Part shown: positions 18,195 through 27,310 of the stretch, one piece after another
How the letters are laid out: every line of letters begins with the position of its first letter
How positions within the stretch are numbered: the first letter of the stretch is position 1
Assembly (NCBI GenBank): GCA_964538025.1
Contig: CAZICZ010000003.1
Location: 248,001 to 312,000 of the forward strand
Direction of reading: 5' to 3'
Length of the DNA: 64,000 nt
Source of the DNA: UBA5078 sp964538025
Lineage (GTDB): Bacteria; Pseudomonadota; Gammaproteobacteria; Pseudomonadales; Pseudohongiellaceae
Made by a program: the position numbers and the translations under genes
Notes under the pieces: model-generated
Told to the model about the DNA's origin: nothing
Databases searched by the model: none
What the model saw: only the letters and a program-made list of their open reading frames with translations

Positions 18195-19156
18195 GACGGC
18201 TGGTCTTCAAGAACGGTAAAACATTGACCAGCCGCCAATGCTTCACGACGTGAATTCAGCAAGTCTTTGACGGGAAGTGGATTCTTGCCTGGAAACTGCA
18301 TGACCGTCACTTCCAGCATGGAGTCTTTGCAGGCAATGCGAACGTTCTCCGAACCCACCTGCACAATGGTCCCGGGCGCATGAGTGGACGCTTTAGCAAT
18401 GTCCTCAGCCTTGAGAAGGCGCACACGTTCCCCGTGCAAGAAGGTATACGCGGGGTGGCGCCCAATGCCACTGCGAATTTGGCGATTGATATAGTCTGCC
18501 GGTCGGTCCCAGTGAATCAGGGACTCCTCCTTATCCATTTTTTGCGCATAGGTACTCTGCGCATCTTCCTGCTTTGTGGCGTGTAACCTGAGTGTTTCAA
18601 GATTGCCAAGGGCGTCGATCAAGGTCTCGCATCCGAGTTTGGCGAGTCTGGTTTCAAGACTTAAGCGGTCATCGTCCTTGGAAATGGACAGAGACGCACA
18701 AGCAAGCATGTCGCCAGTATCCAGACCTTTGTCCATCTGCATGATGGTAATGCCAGTTTCGGTATCTCCCGCCAACAAGGCGCGCTCTATTGGTGCCGCG
18801 CCGCGCCAGCGTGGCAACAAGGAGGCATGCACGTTCAAGCAGCCGAAGCGCGGAATATCCAGCACTGCTTGCGGAAGTATGAGGCCATAGGCAACGACGA
18901 TCATGAGATCTGCCTGCAAGGATGCCAGGGTTTGCTGTTCGGGGGCGCCTCGCAGACTGAGCGGTTGAAATACGGGCAGTGCATTCGCAAGGGCCAGCTG
19001 TTTCACCGCGCTGGCCTGCAGTTGCTTTCCCCTGCCTGCCGCTCTGTCGGGTTGGGTATAAACGCCTACGATCTCATGGGGACTATCCAGCAGTGCCTGG
19101 AGATGCTGTGCGGCAAACGGGGGAGTTCCGGCAAATAGAATTTTCAATGGAGACAT
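18191..19156 (-). CDS. fmt: Methionyl-tRNA formyltransferase
   Basis: Formylates initiator Met-tRNA using 10-formyl-tetrahydrofolate. I start at the ATG at 19156 (MSPLKILFAGTPPFAAQHLQ), which matches the family N-terminus; the ATG eight codons upstream adds only MPRLPGTP. The formyl-transfer core has the catalytic NVHASLLPRWRGAAPIERA (Asn and His) and the GITIMQMDKGLDTGDML loop. The C-terminal OB-like domain follows. The 321-residue length is normal. It follows def by 55 bases, the usual def-fmt pair. Confidence 0.96.
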   Translation of the reverse strand: MSPLKILFAGTPPFAAQHLQALLDSPHEIVGVYTQPDRAAGRGKQLQASAVKQLALANALPVFQPLSLRGAPEQQTLASLQADLMIVVAYGLILPQAVLDIPRFGCLNVHASLLPRWRGAAPIERALLAGDTETGITIMQMDKGLDTGDMLACASLSISKDDDRLSLETRLAKLGCETLIDALGNLETLRLHATKQEDAQSTYAQKMDKEESLIHWDRPADYINRQIRSGIGRHPAYTFLHGERVRLLKAEDIAKASTHAPGTIVQVGSENVRIACKDSMLEVTVMQFPGKNPLPVKDLLNSRREALAAGQCFTVLEDQPS

Positions 19157-19211
19157 GGGGGTTCCGGGTAGGCGCGGCAACCATGCGGCGGGCAGACGTG
19201 GTTACGCTGAA

Positions 19212-19718
19212 CTAGGCGGACTCTTTTTGAGCCTTGACCAACTTCGAACGAATACGCTCCCGCTTGAGAGCACTGAGGTAGTCGACGAACAATTTGCCAT
19301 TCAGATGGTCGTTTTCATGCTGGATGCAGGTCGCCAGTAATCCATCGGTTTCAATTTCGAATGGAACACCATGCCGATCCAACGCGCGCACTCGTACCAT
19401 GCGAGGACGAGACACCGTTTCGTAATACCCGGGCACAGACAGACAGCCTTCATCATAGTCTTCTGGCGTCTGGTCTATAATTTCGATCACCGGATTGATG
19501 AAGACGAGGGGCGTGTCCTTGTTCTCGGAAATGTCGATCACAATGACCTGCTTGTGCCAGTCCACCTGGGTCGCCGCCAATCCAATTCCGGGAGCGGCGT
19601 ACATGGTTTCAAACATGTCATCGATCATCGTGCGGAGGGCATCGTTAAACTCGGTAACGGGCGCAGCTTTCTTCCGCAGGCGGAGATCCGGGAATTCTAG
19701 TATTTCAAGTAATGCCAT
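19212..19718 (-). CDS. def: Peptide deformylase
   Basis: Fe/Zn metalloprotease (168 residues) that removes the N-formyl group from nascent proteins. All three motifs are present: GIGLAATQV (motif 1), EGCLSVPG with the Cys ligand (motif 2) and QHENDHLNG with the two His ligands and catalytic Glu (motif 3; Asn replaces the common Ile or hydrophobic residue). It is the first gene of the minus-strand def-fmt-rsmB-trkA-trkH unit and is divergent from the LysM gene. Confidence 0.96.
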   Translation of the reverse strand: MALLEILEFPDLRLRKKAAPVTEFNDALRTMIDDMFETMYAAPGIGLAATQVDWHKQVIVIDISENKDTPLVFINPVIEIIDQTPEDYDEGCLSVPGYYETVSRPRMVRVRALDRHGVPFEIETDGLLATCIQHENDHLNGKLFVDYLSALKRERIRSKLVKAQKESA

Positions 19719-19796
19719 AACGGGACGTATCCCTTTCGGGAATCTGCAAATTAATTTCTGGACTGTGAACTGCTTCTAGTGCTCAGTATACCTTAT

Positions 19797-19805
19797 TGCT
19801 AAGAT
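19797..19805 (+). promoter_or_regulatory. Possible extended -10 promoter element for the LysM-dprA unit
   Basis: TGCTAAGAT matches an extended -10 (TGN plus a TAAGAT hexamer) about 30 bases before the LysM gene. No convincing -35 is seen at normal spacing, so support is limited to the -10 pattern and the divergent layout with def. Confidence 0.3.
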
Positions 19806-19834
19806 AACGAACGCCGCCAAGAGACCGGATTGTA

Positions 19835-20890
19835 ATGATGAACGTGCCAAGACTAAAGAGCTTGCTCCACATTTGCGCCGCTGCGGTGGCCTTACTCTGG
19901 TTCGTTACTCCCGGTCAGGCGCAGCCTCTGACCATTTCACCCAATTCGCCGTCCACCTATGTTGTGAAAGAGGGCGATACCTTGTGGGACATCGCCTCCC
20001 TCTTTCTGGATGAACCATGGCGTTGGCCAGAAATTTGGCAGCAAAACCCCGCCATTGAAAATCCGGATCTGATTTATCCAGGCGATGAACTCGCACTGAT
20101 TTATGTCGACGGCTCTCCCCGGATCGTGATGGAACGGGGTGGGCGTCAGATTGTTCGCCTCAGTCCGCAGGTTCGGGAATCTGCACTGCTCAGTCCGATT
20201 CCTGTCATTCCGAGACAGGCTCTGGATGGCTTTCTCGCAGAGAATCGTATTGTCGATAAAACCGAATTCGACGCAGCCCCCTATATTTTATCCAGCACTA
20301 CCGACAATCTGATTATGGGCGCCGGGCATGAGATTTACGTTCGCGGGAACTGGTCCAGCACAGTGAGTCAGTACGAAGTCTTCCGTTTGGGAAACGCCTA
20401 TATCGACAATCAGTCAAAGGAACTGCTCGGGCAGGAAGCCATTAAACTTGGGGCCATTTCCATTCTTGAAGATGCCGGTGAGGGAGTGAAACGCGCCTTG
20501 ATTCTCAGCAGTAATGAAGAGCTGAAAGCCGGCGACCGATTGCTTCCTCGTCAGGCAAGCCCGATCGATCCCAGCTTTTTTCCGTCAATACCTGAAAGCC
20601 CCGTTCGCGGGAACATCATTGGGCTATTGAGTAATGAAAGTCAGGCGGCACAGTTTGAGTCTGTCGTATTGAATCGGGGATCGCGCGATGGCGTGGAGGT
20701 GGGTGATATTCTGACAATCGAACGCGCGGTGGCCTCAGTGCGAGATCCGGTTACAAACAAACGTGTGGCGTTGCCAGCAAACGAAATTGGAATTGTTTTG
20801 ACCTACCAGACATTCGAGAAAGTCAGTTACGGTGTAATCCTTTCTCTGACACAACCTGCCGTGATGGGGGATGTCGTTAGCGCCCCCTGA
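19835..20890 (+). CDS. Secreted LysM-domain protein
   Basis: A 351-residue exported protein. A signal peptide covers about residues 1-29 (hydrophobic core AAAVALLWFV, likely cleavage after GQAQ). One LysM repeat follows at about 41-90 (YVVKEGDTLWDIASLFLDEP... to YPGDELALIYV), predicting binding to peptidoglycan glycan. The rest is a beta-rich region without a catalytic motif I can name. A gene of this type sits between def and dprA in Pseudomonas, so the position is conserved. It is probably a cell-wall-associated scaffold or regulator; the exact role is unknown. dprA follows after 36 bases. Confidence 0.85.
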   Translation: MMNVPRLKSLLHICAAAVALLWFVTPGQAQPLTISPNSPSTYVVKEGDTLWDIASLFLDEPWRWPEIWQQNPAIENPDLIYPGDELALIYVDGSPRIVMERGGRQIVRLSPQVRESALLSPIPVIPRQALDGFLAENRIVDKTEFDAAPYILSSTTDNLIMGAGHEIYVRGNWSSTVSQYEVFRLGNAYIDNQSKELLGQEAIKLGAISILEDAGEGVKRALILSSNEELKAGDRLLPRQASPIDPSFFPSIPESPVRGNIIGLLSNESQAAQFESVVLNRGSRDGVEVGDILTIERAVASVRDPVTNKRVALPANEIGIVLTYQTFEKVSYGVILSLTQPAVMGDVVSAP

Positions 20891-20926
20891 ATCAGGGCCA
20901 ATTCAAACCGTTCGTGAAGATCAAGG

Positions 20927-22078
20927 ATGATCGAATCGATGCAAGATCAGTGTCTCCATGAGTGGCTGCTTCTGTATTTCCAGAAGCTTATCCCCCCTTC
21001 CCCGCTCTATCGTTTATTGAACATTTTCGAGACTCCCCGAAAGCTGCTGTCGGCCCGCTGTGATTCGCTGCAGGCGGAAGGTCTTGCGTTCGAGCTTGCC
21101 GAAAAATGGCAACATTTGAACGCCGATGAGGAGATTGCGAGGCGTTGCCATGCGGCGATGCACTGGCATCACGGCGCTCCCGACCGGCATATTGTCAGTC
21201 TGCATGATCCCTTTTACCCGCCTCTGCTGCGAGAAATTCATGATCCGCCATTGCTCCTTTTTGTCCGAGGGGAGGTCTCGTCACTGCTCAATGCGCAGAT
21301 CGCCATTGTGGGCAGTCGTGGTTGCAGTCATGAGGGCAAAAGAAATGCGCAGCTCTTTGCAGAGGCGCTCGCCGTTCAAGGATTCTCAATCTGCAGCGGT
21401 CTTGCTCGCGGAATTGACACGCAGGCGCATCTCGCTGCGTTGATGAGCAAAGGGCTCACTGTAGGAGTATTGGGAACAGGGGTTGATGTGTGTTATCCCA
21501 AATCGAATCTCGCACTGATGGAAAGAATTATCGCGAACGGAGCTGTGATATCCGAACTCCCCCTTGGCAGCCAGGCCTTCGCATCGCATTTCCCGCAGCG
21601 GAATCGCATTATTAGTGGCATGAGTCTGGGCGTCATTGTTGTCGAGGCCGCAATGAAAAGCGGTTCTCTGATAACCGCCCGTCTGGCTATGGAACAGAAC
21701 CGCGAAGTATTCGCGGTGCCCGGATCGATCAGAAATCCCCTATCAGAAGGGAGTCATCGCTTGATACAACAGGGGGCTTTGCTTACGGATACCCCGCAGC
21801 TCGTGGTGAGCCAGATTGAAAGTTTGCTCACGAAACAAATGTCGCTGATTCAACAGCTGAGACCCCCTCAGGAGTTGCCGAGCGTTTCTGCCAGGACACC
21901 GACTCCGCTGGATGCCGTCTCACAAAAAATCATTAAGGCAATTGGCTATGACCCTGTGAGTATGGAAGACTTGCTTGAAAGGACACAATTACCGTTGTCG
22001 GCGCTTCAACAGGGGCTTCTCGAGTTGGAATTGGCAGGGCATATTTACCAGCAGAACGGGCTTGTCGGAGTGCGCTAG
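20927..22078 (+). CDS. dprA: DNA processing protein DprA (Smf)
   Basis: A 383-residue DprA/Smf protein, which in transformable bacteria loads RecA on incoming single-stranded DNA. It has an N-terminal SAM-like region, then the extended Rossmann domain with AIVGSRGCSHEGKRNA, SGLARGIDTQAH, GTGVDVCYPKSN, FPQRNRIISGMSLGVIVVEA and SGSLITARLA. A C-terminal winged-helix region begins about residue 325 (PLDAVSQKIIKAIGYDPVSMEDLLER). All canonical elements are present. It lies downstream of the LysM gene and upstream of purE. Confidence 0.95.
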   Translation: MIESMQDQCLHEWLLLYFQKLIPPSPLYRLLNIFETPRKLLSARCDSLQAEGLAFELAEKWQHLNADEEIARRCHAAMHWHHGAPDRHIVSLHDPFYPPLLREIHDPPLLLFVRGEVSSLLNAQIAIVGSRGCSHEGKRNAQLFAEALAVQGFSICSGLARGIDTQAHLAALMSKGLTVGVLGTGVDVCYPKSNLALMERIIANGAVISELPLGSQAFASHFPQRNRIISGMSLGVIVVEAAMKSGSLITARLAMEQNREVFAVPGSIRNPLSEGSHRLIQQGALLTDTPQLVVSQIESLLTKQMSLIQQLRPPQELPSVSARTPTPLDAVSQKIIKAIGYDPVSMEDLLERTQLPLSALQQGLLELELAGHIYQQNGLVGVR

Positions 22079-22158
22079 GGGCTTGCTTGCATGCAGTAAA
22101 GGACTCCTGTAATTTCACCGCTCCGAAATTTTCCCCCTTACACATCAGAGGAATTGAA

Positions 22159-22665
22159 ATGGACAATGCATTTGTCGCGATACTCATGGGTTCTGAGTCG
22201 GATCTCCCTGTCATGCAGGGCGCAAACGATGTTCTGGCAAGTCTTGGCGTCAGAACTGAAATGAAAATCACGTCTGCGCACAGAACTCCCGCGGCAACAC
22301 AACAATATCTTGCCGATGCAGTGTCGCGGGGATGTGAAGTGTTTATCGCCGGCGCAGGCCTTGCAGCACACCTTGCTGGCGCCGTTGCAGCGCATACCTT
22401 GAAGCCGGTAATTGGTGTTCCAATTGATTCCGGCCCCATGCAGGGGATGGACTCGCTGCTTTCTACCGTACAAATGCCCGCGGGCATTCCGGTGGCCACA
22501 GTGGCTATCGGGAAGACCGGTGCAAAAAACGCAGGATATCTTGCGGCGCAGATTCTTTCGCTGAAGGACCCGGGGTTGGCGCAACGCGTGAAAGCAGAAC
22601 GTGAACAAAAGGCGGAGAATGTTCTTGCGCAGGATCGAGCTCTGCAGGAGTCTCGAAAGTCATGA
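22159..22665 (+). CDS. purE: N5-carboxyaminoimidazole ribonucleotide mutase PurE
   Basis: Purine-biosynthesis enzyme of 168 residues that moves the carboxyl group from N5-CAIR to CAIR. The ATG at 22159 has the ribosome site AGAGGAA and gives MDNAFVAILMGSESDLPVMQ. Active-site blocks are GSESDLPVM, TSAHRTP, AGAGLAAHLAGAVAAHT and the MQGMDSLLS...MPAGIPVATVAIG stretch. The ATPase partner purK, often adjacent, is not in the window. The stop overlaps hemF by 4 bases. In Pseudomonas I would expect tsaC between dprA and hemF, so purE sits in a different context here. Confidence 0.94.
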   Translation: MDNAFVAILMGSESDLPVMQGANDVLASLGVRTEMKITSAHRTPAATQQYLADAVSRGCEVFIAGAGLAAHLAGAVAAHTLKPVIGVPIDSGPMQGMDSLLSTVQMPAGIPVATVAIGKTGAKNAGYLAAQILSLKDPGLAQRVKAEREQKAENVLAQDRALQESRKS

Positions 22666-23603
22666 CGAACTCTGCCGTCGACACGGGCATGGTCAGCGCC
22701 GCTCAAATTCAGCAGGTGAAGGACTATCTGCTGGGGCTGCAGCAACGCATTTGCGATGAGCTTGAGCGGATTGATTCCGTTAGCACATTTCATACGGATG
22801 CATGGGAGCGGAATAAAGGCGGCTCTGGGCGCAGCCGGGTGATTAGCCACGGCGCTGTTTTTGAAAAAGGCGGCGTAAATTTTTCTCATGTATTCGGAGA
22901 CAGATTGCCACCCTCCGCATCCGCGACCCGTCCCGAGATGGCGGGACGCTCGTTTCAGGCGATGGGCGTGTCACTTGTGATTCATCCCAAGAATCCGATG
23001 GTGCCCACTTCTCACGCAAACTTTCGCTTTTTCATTGCTGAGCAGCCGGGAGAAACTCCGGTATGGTGGTTCGGGGGAGGCTATGACCTGACGCCGTATT
23101 ATGGGTTCGATGAAGATTGCGTGCATTGGCACTCAACCGCCAAGAATGCGTGTGATCCTTTTGGCACGCATCTTTATCCCCGTTTCAAAAAGGAATGCGA
23201 CGAGTACTTTTTCCTCAAACACCGCGGCGAACCGCGTGGCGTAGGAGGGTTGTTTTTCGACGATTTCAACGAGGGAGGATTCGAGCAATGCTTTGCTATG
23301 GTCAAGGCATTGGGAGACAGCTATATCGCTGCTTACGCCCCTCTCGTTGAGCGACGCAAAAACACGCCCTTTACAGAGGCGCATCGTGAATTCCAATGCT
23401 ATCGCCGAGGACGATATGTCGAATTCAACCTCGTATACGACCGAGGAACTCTCTTCGGGCTGCAATCGGGAGTTGGTCGAATAGAGTCCATTTTGATGTC
23501 CTTACCCCCCGTCGTGCACTGGGAGTACAACTGGCAACCCGCGCCAGGAACGGAAGAGGCCCGTCTTTATACTGATTACCTGCGATTTCGCGAGTGGGCA
23601 TAG
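22662..23603 (+). CDS. hemF: Oxygen-dependent coproporphyrinogen-III oxidase
   Basis: Aerobic heme-biosynthesis enzyme (313 residues) that decarboxylates coproporphyrinogen III to protoporphyrinogen IX. Conserved blocks include DAWERNKGGSGRSRV, KGGVNFSHVFG, VPTSHANFRFF, WWFGGGYDLTPYY, the PRGVGGLFFDD motif and the C-terminal GRYVEFNLVYDRGT. The start ATG overlaps the purE stop (ATGA), so the two are translationally coupled. aroE follows after 22 bases, as in Pseudomonas. Confidence 0.97.
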   Translation: MTNSAVDTGMVSAAQIQQVKDYLLGLQQRICDELERIDSVSTFHTDAWERNKGGSGRSRVISHGAVFEKGGVNFSHVFGDRLPPSASATRPEMAGRSFQAMGVSLVIHPKNPMVPTSHANFRFFIAEQPGETPVWWFGGGYDLTPYYGFDEDCVHWHSTAKNACDPFGTHLYPRFKKECDEYFFLKHRGEPRGVGGLFFDDFNEGGFEQCFAMVKALGDSYIAAYAPLVERRKNTPFTEAHREFQCYRRGRYVEFNLVYDRGTLFGLQSGVGRIESILMSLPPVVHWEYNWQPAPGTEEARLYTDYLRFREWA

Positions 23604-23625
23604 CGCGCACTAAGAGGACGGGATA

Positions 23626-24456
23626 GTGGATCGATACGCGGTTTTCGGAAACCCTATTCAACATAGCCGCTCACCATGGATTCATACCTGCTTTGCGAAA
23701 CAGACGGGGCAATCGCTGACGTATGTCGCGCAGTTGGTTGAGCCGCAGGCGTTTGAAAAGGATGTACGGCTTTTTTTCGACGAGGGCGGCTGCGGATTGA
23801 ATGTGACAGTTCCCTTCAAGGAACGCGCCTTTTTGCTGGCAGAGCATCTGATAGGAACGGCAGCGACAACCGGTGCCGTCAATACACTCTTTCTCGGAAA
23901 CGACGGCCGTTTGTGCGGCGCCAATACCGATGGCGTTGGATTGGTCCGAGATCTAACAGTCAATCTGGGCATCTCTCTGGCGGGCAAATCACTGCTCGTT
24001 CTAGGGGCCGGTGGAGCGGTCAGAGGCGTCCTGCCCACTCTGTTAGCAGAAAATCCCTTAAGTGTATGCATTGCAAATCGGACGCTGGAACGCGCTCAAT
24101 CCATCGTTGCCTTCTATCCTGGGGTTGCAGGTTTACAGGCAGTACATGACACGACAATCCCCGAGAAAGCCTTTGATGTCATCCTTAATGGAAGTGCTGC
24201 CGGCCTGCACGGATCAATGCCTGCAATTTCTTCTGGGTTAGTTGGTCCTAACACCGTGTGTTATGACATGGTGTATGGAAAAGGGGATACCGTTTTCCAA
24301 CGGTGGGCAAAGGCAGCAGGTGCTGCAATGGCCGTCGATGGCGTGGGTATGCTCGTGGAACAGGCCGCCGATGCTTTTGCACTCTGGCGTAATGTCAGGC
24401 CCGATACCGCACCTGTTATCGCAAAATTACGAGAGATGCTGGAAGTCGCCACATGA
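23626..24456 (+). CDS. aroE: Shikimate dehydrogenase (NADP+)
   Basis: Reduces 3-dehydroshikimate in aromatic amino-acid synthesis (276 residues). A GTG start at 23626 gives MDRYAVFGNPIQHSRSPWIH, the family N-terminus. The substrate site shows NVTVPFKE, GAVNT and NTDGVGLV. The NADP Rossmann motif is LVLGAGGAVRGVL followed by ANRTLERA (Arg for the 2'-phosphate). The C-terminal DGVGMLVEQAADAFALW is also typical. It is last in the plus-strand unit and convergent with the carbonic-anhydrase-like gene 15 bases away. Confidence 0.95.
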   Translation: MDRYAVFGNPIQHSRSPWIHTCFAKQTGQSLTYVAQLVEPQAFEKDVRLFFDEGGCGLNVTVPFKERAFLLAEHLIGTAATTGAVNTLFLGNDGRLCGANTDGVGLVRDLTVNLGISLAGKSLLVLGAGGAVRGVLPTLLAENPLSVCIANRTLERAQSIVAFYPGVAGLQAVHDTTIPEKAFDVILNGSAAGLHGSMPAISSGLVGPNTVCYDMVYGKGDTVFQRWAKAAGAAMAVDGVGMLVEQAADAFALWRNVRPDTAPVIAKLREMLEVAT

Positions 24457-24471
24457 TGGCTGTACACGATC

Positions 24472-25026
24472 TTACTGATTCGTGATGGATACCTGGTGTT
24501 GGCTGCCCAGTGTCACGTATTTGCGTGCTGTATAAGTAAAAAACGCGAGTTCCTGTTCGCTCAGTTTGCGTATCTGTTTTACAGGCGACCCAACATACAG
24601 ATATCCCCCAGCCAGTGTTTTTCCGGGAGGAACGACACTGCCCCCGCCAATCACGACATCGGACTCCACAACAACACCATCCATGATGATGGCACCCATG
24701 CCGACAAGCACCCGATCCCCTATGGTGCAGCCATGGAGCATGACCTTGTGCCCGACAGTGACATCGTTGCCGATCGTGGCAGCAAACCCTCCCGGGCTGG
24801 GTGGGCCATCATGCGTGACATGTATGACGGTACCATCCTGAATGTTGGTACGGCAGCCGATGCTGATGGAGTTGACGTCCCCCCGAATTACCGTAAAGGG
24901 CCACACCGATGACTCTCTTCCCATGTGAACGTTTCCGATCACGACAGCGGTCGGGTCGACATAGCAGGAGGCATCAATGGTCGGTGAAATTCCCTGGAAT
25001 GAACGGATACTCATAATTTTACTCAT
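24472..25026 (-). CDS. Gamma-carbonic-anhydrase-like left-handed beta-helix protein (YrdA family)
   Basis: A 184-residue hexapeptide-repeat protein of the gamma-class carbonic anhydrase/YrdA family. It has the repeated V-x-G-x-x-V-type turns of a left-handed beta helix (VIGNVHMGRESSVWPFTVIRGD) and metal-ligand candidates in IHVTH (H69 or H72) and GHKVMLHG (H93, H98). Zinc binding is likely from these, but carbonic anhydrase activity is unproven for many YrdA members. MSIRSFQG four codons in is an alternative start. It is divergent from prlC. Confidence 0.88.
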   Translation of the reverse strand: MSKIMSIRSFQGISPTIDASCYVDPTAVVIGNVHMGRESSVWPFTVIRGDVNSISIGCRTNIQDGTVIHVTHDGPPSPGGFAATIGNDVTVGHKVMLHGCTIGDRVLVGMGAIIMDGVVVESDVVIGGGSVVPPGKTLAGGYLYVGSPVKQIRKLSEQELAFFTYTARKYVTLGSQHQVSITNQ

Positions 25027-25152
25027 TATTTTGGGGATAATTGGCCATTACTCTTGGCCGCGCCTACAGTACTATACCACTGACAATTTCCCCTCACCCC
25101 GCGATCGTTTGGGGGTGACGTTTCTTTTGTATAAGCGCCATGCGAGGACATC

Positions 25153-27204
25153 ATGAGCACCAATCCCCTCCTTCGTTTCAATGAGCTGCCAGACTTTACG
25201 GCGATTACTGCAGGTCATATAGAGCCAGCGGTTTTGCAGGTGTTGGCGGAAAACACGGAGGCTGTCGAGCGCCTGGTTGCCCTTCAAAAGAACCAGGAGT
25301 CCCCGGATTGGCAATCTCTCATGGAGCCACTTGATGACTGCGAGGATCAGCTGAACAAGGTATGGACCACGGTCAGTCATCTGAACGCCGTCAATAATTC
25401 TGCGGAAATTCGCGATGCCTACAACAAATGCCAACCCTTGATTACACAGTATTACACCGCAATCGGTCAGAATCGGGCTCTGTTTGACTGCATCAGTGCG
25501 CTTGATGCGCGGGCAGAGACGCTTGGTCTGACGTCTGCACAGCGAAAGGTAGTCAAAGATTATCTCCTGGAGTTTCGACTTGCGGGCGTAGATCTGGATG
25601 ACGACAAAAAGCAGCAATTTGCTGCCATTGAGGCCAAGTTAAGCCGATTATCGACAAAGTTCAGTAATAATGTGCTTGATTCTACGATGGCATGGTCGAA
25701 GCATGTCCAAGATGTGGAGACCCTGAAAGGCCTTCCCGAAAATGCTATCCAGATCGCGGAGGAGCTTGCTCAACGCAAAGGCAAGGATGGCTACTTACTG
25801 ACATTGGATGCACCTTGCTACATTGCGGTGACCACCAACGCCGACAATCGAGACCTTCGAAGAGAAATCTACACAGCCTATGTCACTCGTGCCTCCGATC
25901 AGGGAGGGCACGACCCGGAGCACGACAACTCCCAGATCATTGTCCAGATACTTCAATGCCGGGCTCAGCTTGCGAAACTGCTCGGATATGACAGCTTCGC
26001 CGAGGTGTCAGTAGCCAGAAAGATGGCCAAGTCGGTGAGTCGGGTTAATGAGTTTCTCGGGGACCTGACAGCACTTGCAGTTCCTGCTGCCAAGAAGGAA
26101 TTTAAAGATCTTCAGAGGTTTGTGTCGGAATCCTTTGCGATGTCCACTTTGGAGGCCTGGGATGTTGCCTATTACAGCGAAAAACTCAGAAAACGCGATT
26201 TTGATATCTCCCAAGAGGAGTTAAAGCCTTATTTTCCTCTCGATCGCGTCCAGAAAGGCTTGTTTGAGATCGCAGGCAAGATCTACAAAATTGACATTCG
26301 TCCCAATTCTGAGCTCACCCGATGGAATGATCAGGTGCAGGCATTCGATGTCTTCAAGAATGGGTTCAAAGTCGCGCAGTTTTATCTGGATCTGTTCACT
26401 CGAGAAGGAAAGCGATCTGGGGCATGGATGGCGGAATGCCGATCCCGCCGTCAGATGCCGGACGGGAGAATCCAGTTACCGGTTGCCTATCTCGTCTGTA
26501 ACTTTTCAAAAGGCAGCGAAAAAACCCCAGCCCTGCTCTCGCACAATGAAGTGACAACGCTTTTCCATGAATTCGGACATGGGCTACATCACATGCTGAC
26601 AGCAGAGACCCATTTACGCTGTTCCGGGATAAGTGGTGTTGCATGGGACGCCGTCGAATTGCCGAGTCAGTTAATGGAAAATTGGTGCTGGGATAGACAA
26701 GCGATTCGCTTGATCTCAGGCCATTATCAGACTGGCCAGGCGCTGCCGGAGGCCTTGCTTGAAAAACTCCTGAAGGCAAAAAACTTTCAGGCAGGAATGA
26801 AAACAGTACGCCAATTGGAGTTTGCGCTGTTTGATTTCAATCTTCATCAGGAAGCTGAAAACCTCGATCAAGATAAAGTTAAAGAGTGTATGGAGAGTGT
26901 GCGAGCACTAACTTCTGTCTACCTCGTTCCTTCCTTTAACCGCTTTCAAAACGGGTTTTCCCATATTTTTGCAGGAGGCTATGCGGCGGGGTATTACAGC
27001 TATAAATGGGCAGAAGTATTGTCGGCGGACGTATTCTCAGTTTTCGCCCAAACGGGTGTTTTCAATCAGGAAACCGGCGAAAAGTTTCTGCACAGTATCC
27101 TTTCGCGCGGTGGCGCAGAAGAACCTCTGGAGTTGTTCAAATCATTCATGGGGCGCGAGCCCTCATTGGAGTCTTTGCTCAGACAAGATGGATTGTTGAG
27201 GTAG
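25153..27204 (+). CDS. prlC: Oligopeptidase A (M3 family metallopeptidase)
   Basis: A cytoplasmic zinc endopeptidase (683 residues) that degrades signal peptides and other oligopeptides. The zinc motif HEFGH is at residues 472-476 (FHEFGHGLHHML), and the third ligand Glu lies in AVELPSQLMENW about 26 residues later. The C-terminal Y-rich block FAGGYAAGYYSYKWAEVL is the family substrate-binding region. Length and N-terminus (NPLLRFNELPDF) match E. coli PrlC. A GAGG ribosome site precedes the ATG. Confidence 0.95.
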   Translation: MSTNPLLRFNELPDFTAITAGHIEPAVLQVLAENTEAVERLVALQKNQESPDWQSLMEPLDDCEDQLNKVWTTVSHLNAVNNSAEIRDAYNKCQPLITQYYTAIGQNRALFDCISALDARAETLGLTSAQRKVVKDYLLEFRLAGVDLDDDKKQQFAAIEAKLSRLSTKFSNNVLDSTMAWSKHVQDVETLKGLPENAIQIAEELAQRKGKDGYLLTLDAPCYIAVTTNADNRDLRREIYTAYVTRASDQGGHDPEHDNSQIIVQILQCRAQLAKLLGYDSFAEVSVARKMAKSVSRVNEFLGDLTALAVPAAKKEFKDLQRFVSESFAMSTLEAWDVAYYSEKLRKRDFDISQEELKPYFPLDRVQKGLFEIAGKIYKIDIRPNSELTRWNDQVQAFDVFKNGFKVAQFYLDLFTREGKRSGAWMAECRSRRQMPDGRIQLPVAYLVCNFSKGSEKTPALLSHNEVTTLFHEFGHGLHHMLTAETHLRCSGISGVAWDAVELPSQLMENWCWDRQAIRLISGHYQTGQALPEALLEKLLKAKNFQAGMKTVRQLEFALFDFNLHQEAENLDQDKVKECMESVRALTSVYLVPSFNRFQNGFSHIFAGGYAAGYYSYKWAEVLSADVFSVFAQTGVFNQETGEKFLHSILSRGGAEEPLELFKSFMGREPSLESLLRQDGLLR

Positions 27205-27255
27205 GTCAATTCCTTGCAAACAAACGACAACTTGTTGCCAATTAGTCGCTGATTT

Positions 27256-27274
27256 CACTGGCAATTCGCCAGTG
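27256..27274. repeat. Perfect hairpin downstream of prlC
   Basis: CACTGGC and GCCAGTG with a 5-base loop, 52 bases after the prlC stop. It lacks a T-run, so termination would be weak or Rho-assisted. It could alternatively be an operator just upstream of the coxB promoter. Confidence 0.4.
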
Positions 27275-27301
27275 TCAGGATAGTATTTCAAAAAGAGTTC
27301 T

Positions 27302-27310
27302 TGCTATAAT
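27302..27310 (+). promoter_or_regulatory. Extended -10 promoter element for the first cox operon
   Basis: TGCTATAAT, a perfect TATAAT hexamer with the TGN extension, which can substitute for a weak -35. No good -35 is seen 16-18 bases upstream. It is the best promoter-like element before coxB. Confidence 0.5.

Noticed and set aside
21933..22889. A 318-codon minus-strand open frame opposite dprA, purE and hemF
   Set aside because: It spans three well-recognised plus-strand genes, and its Ala/Cys/Ser-rich translation looks like a codon-bias shadow.
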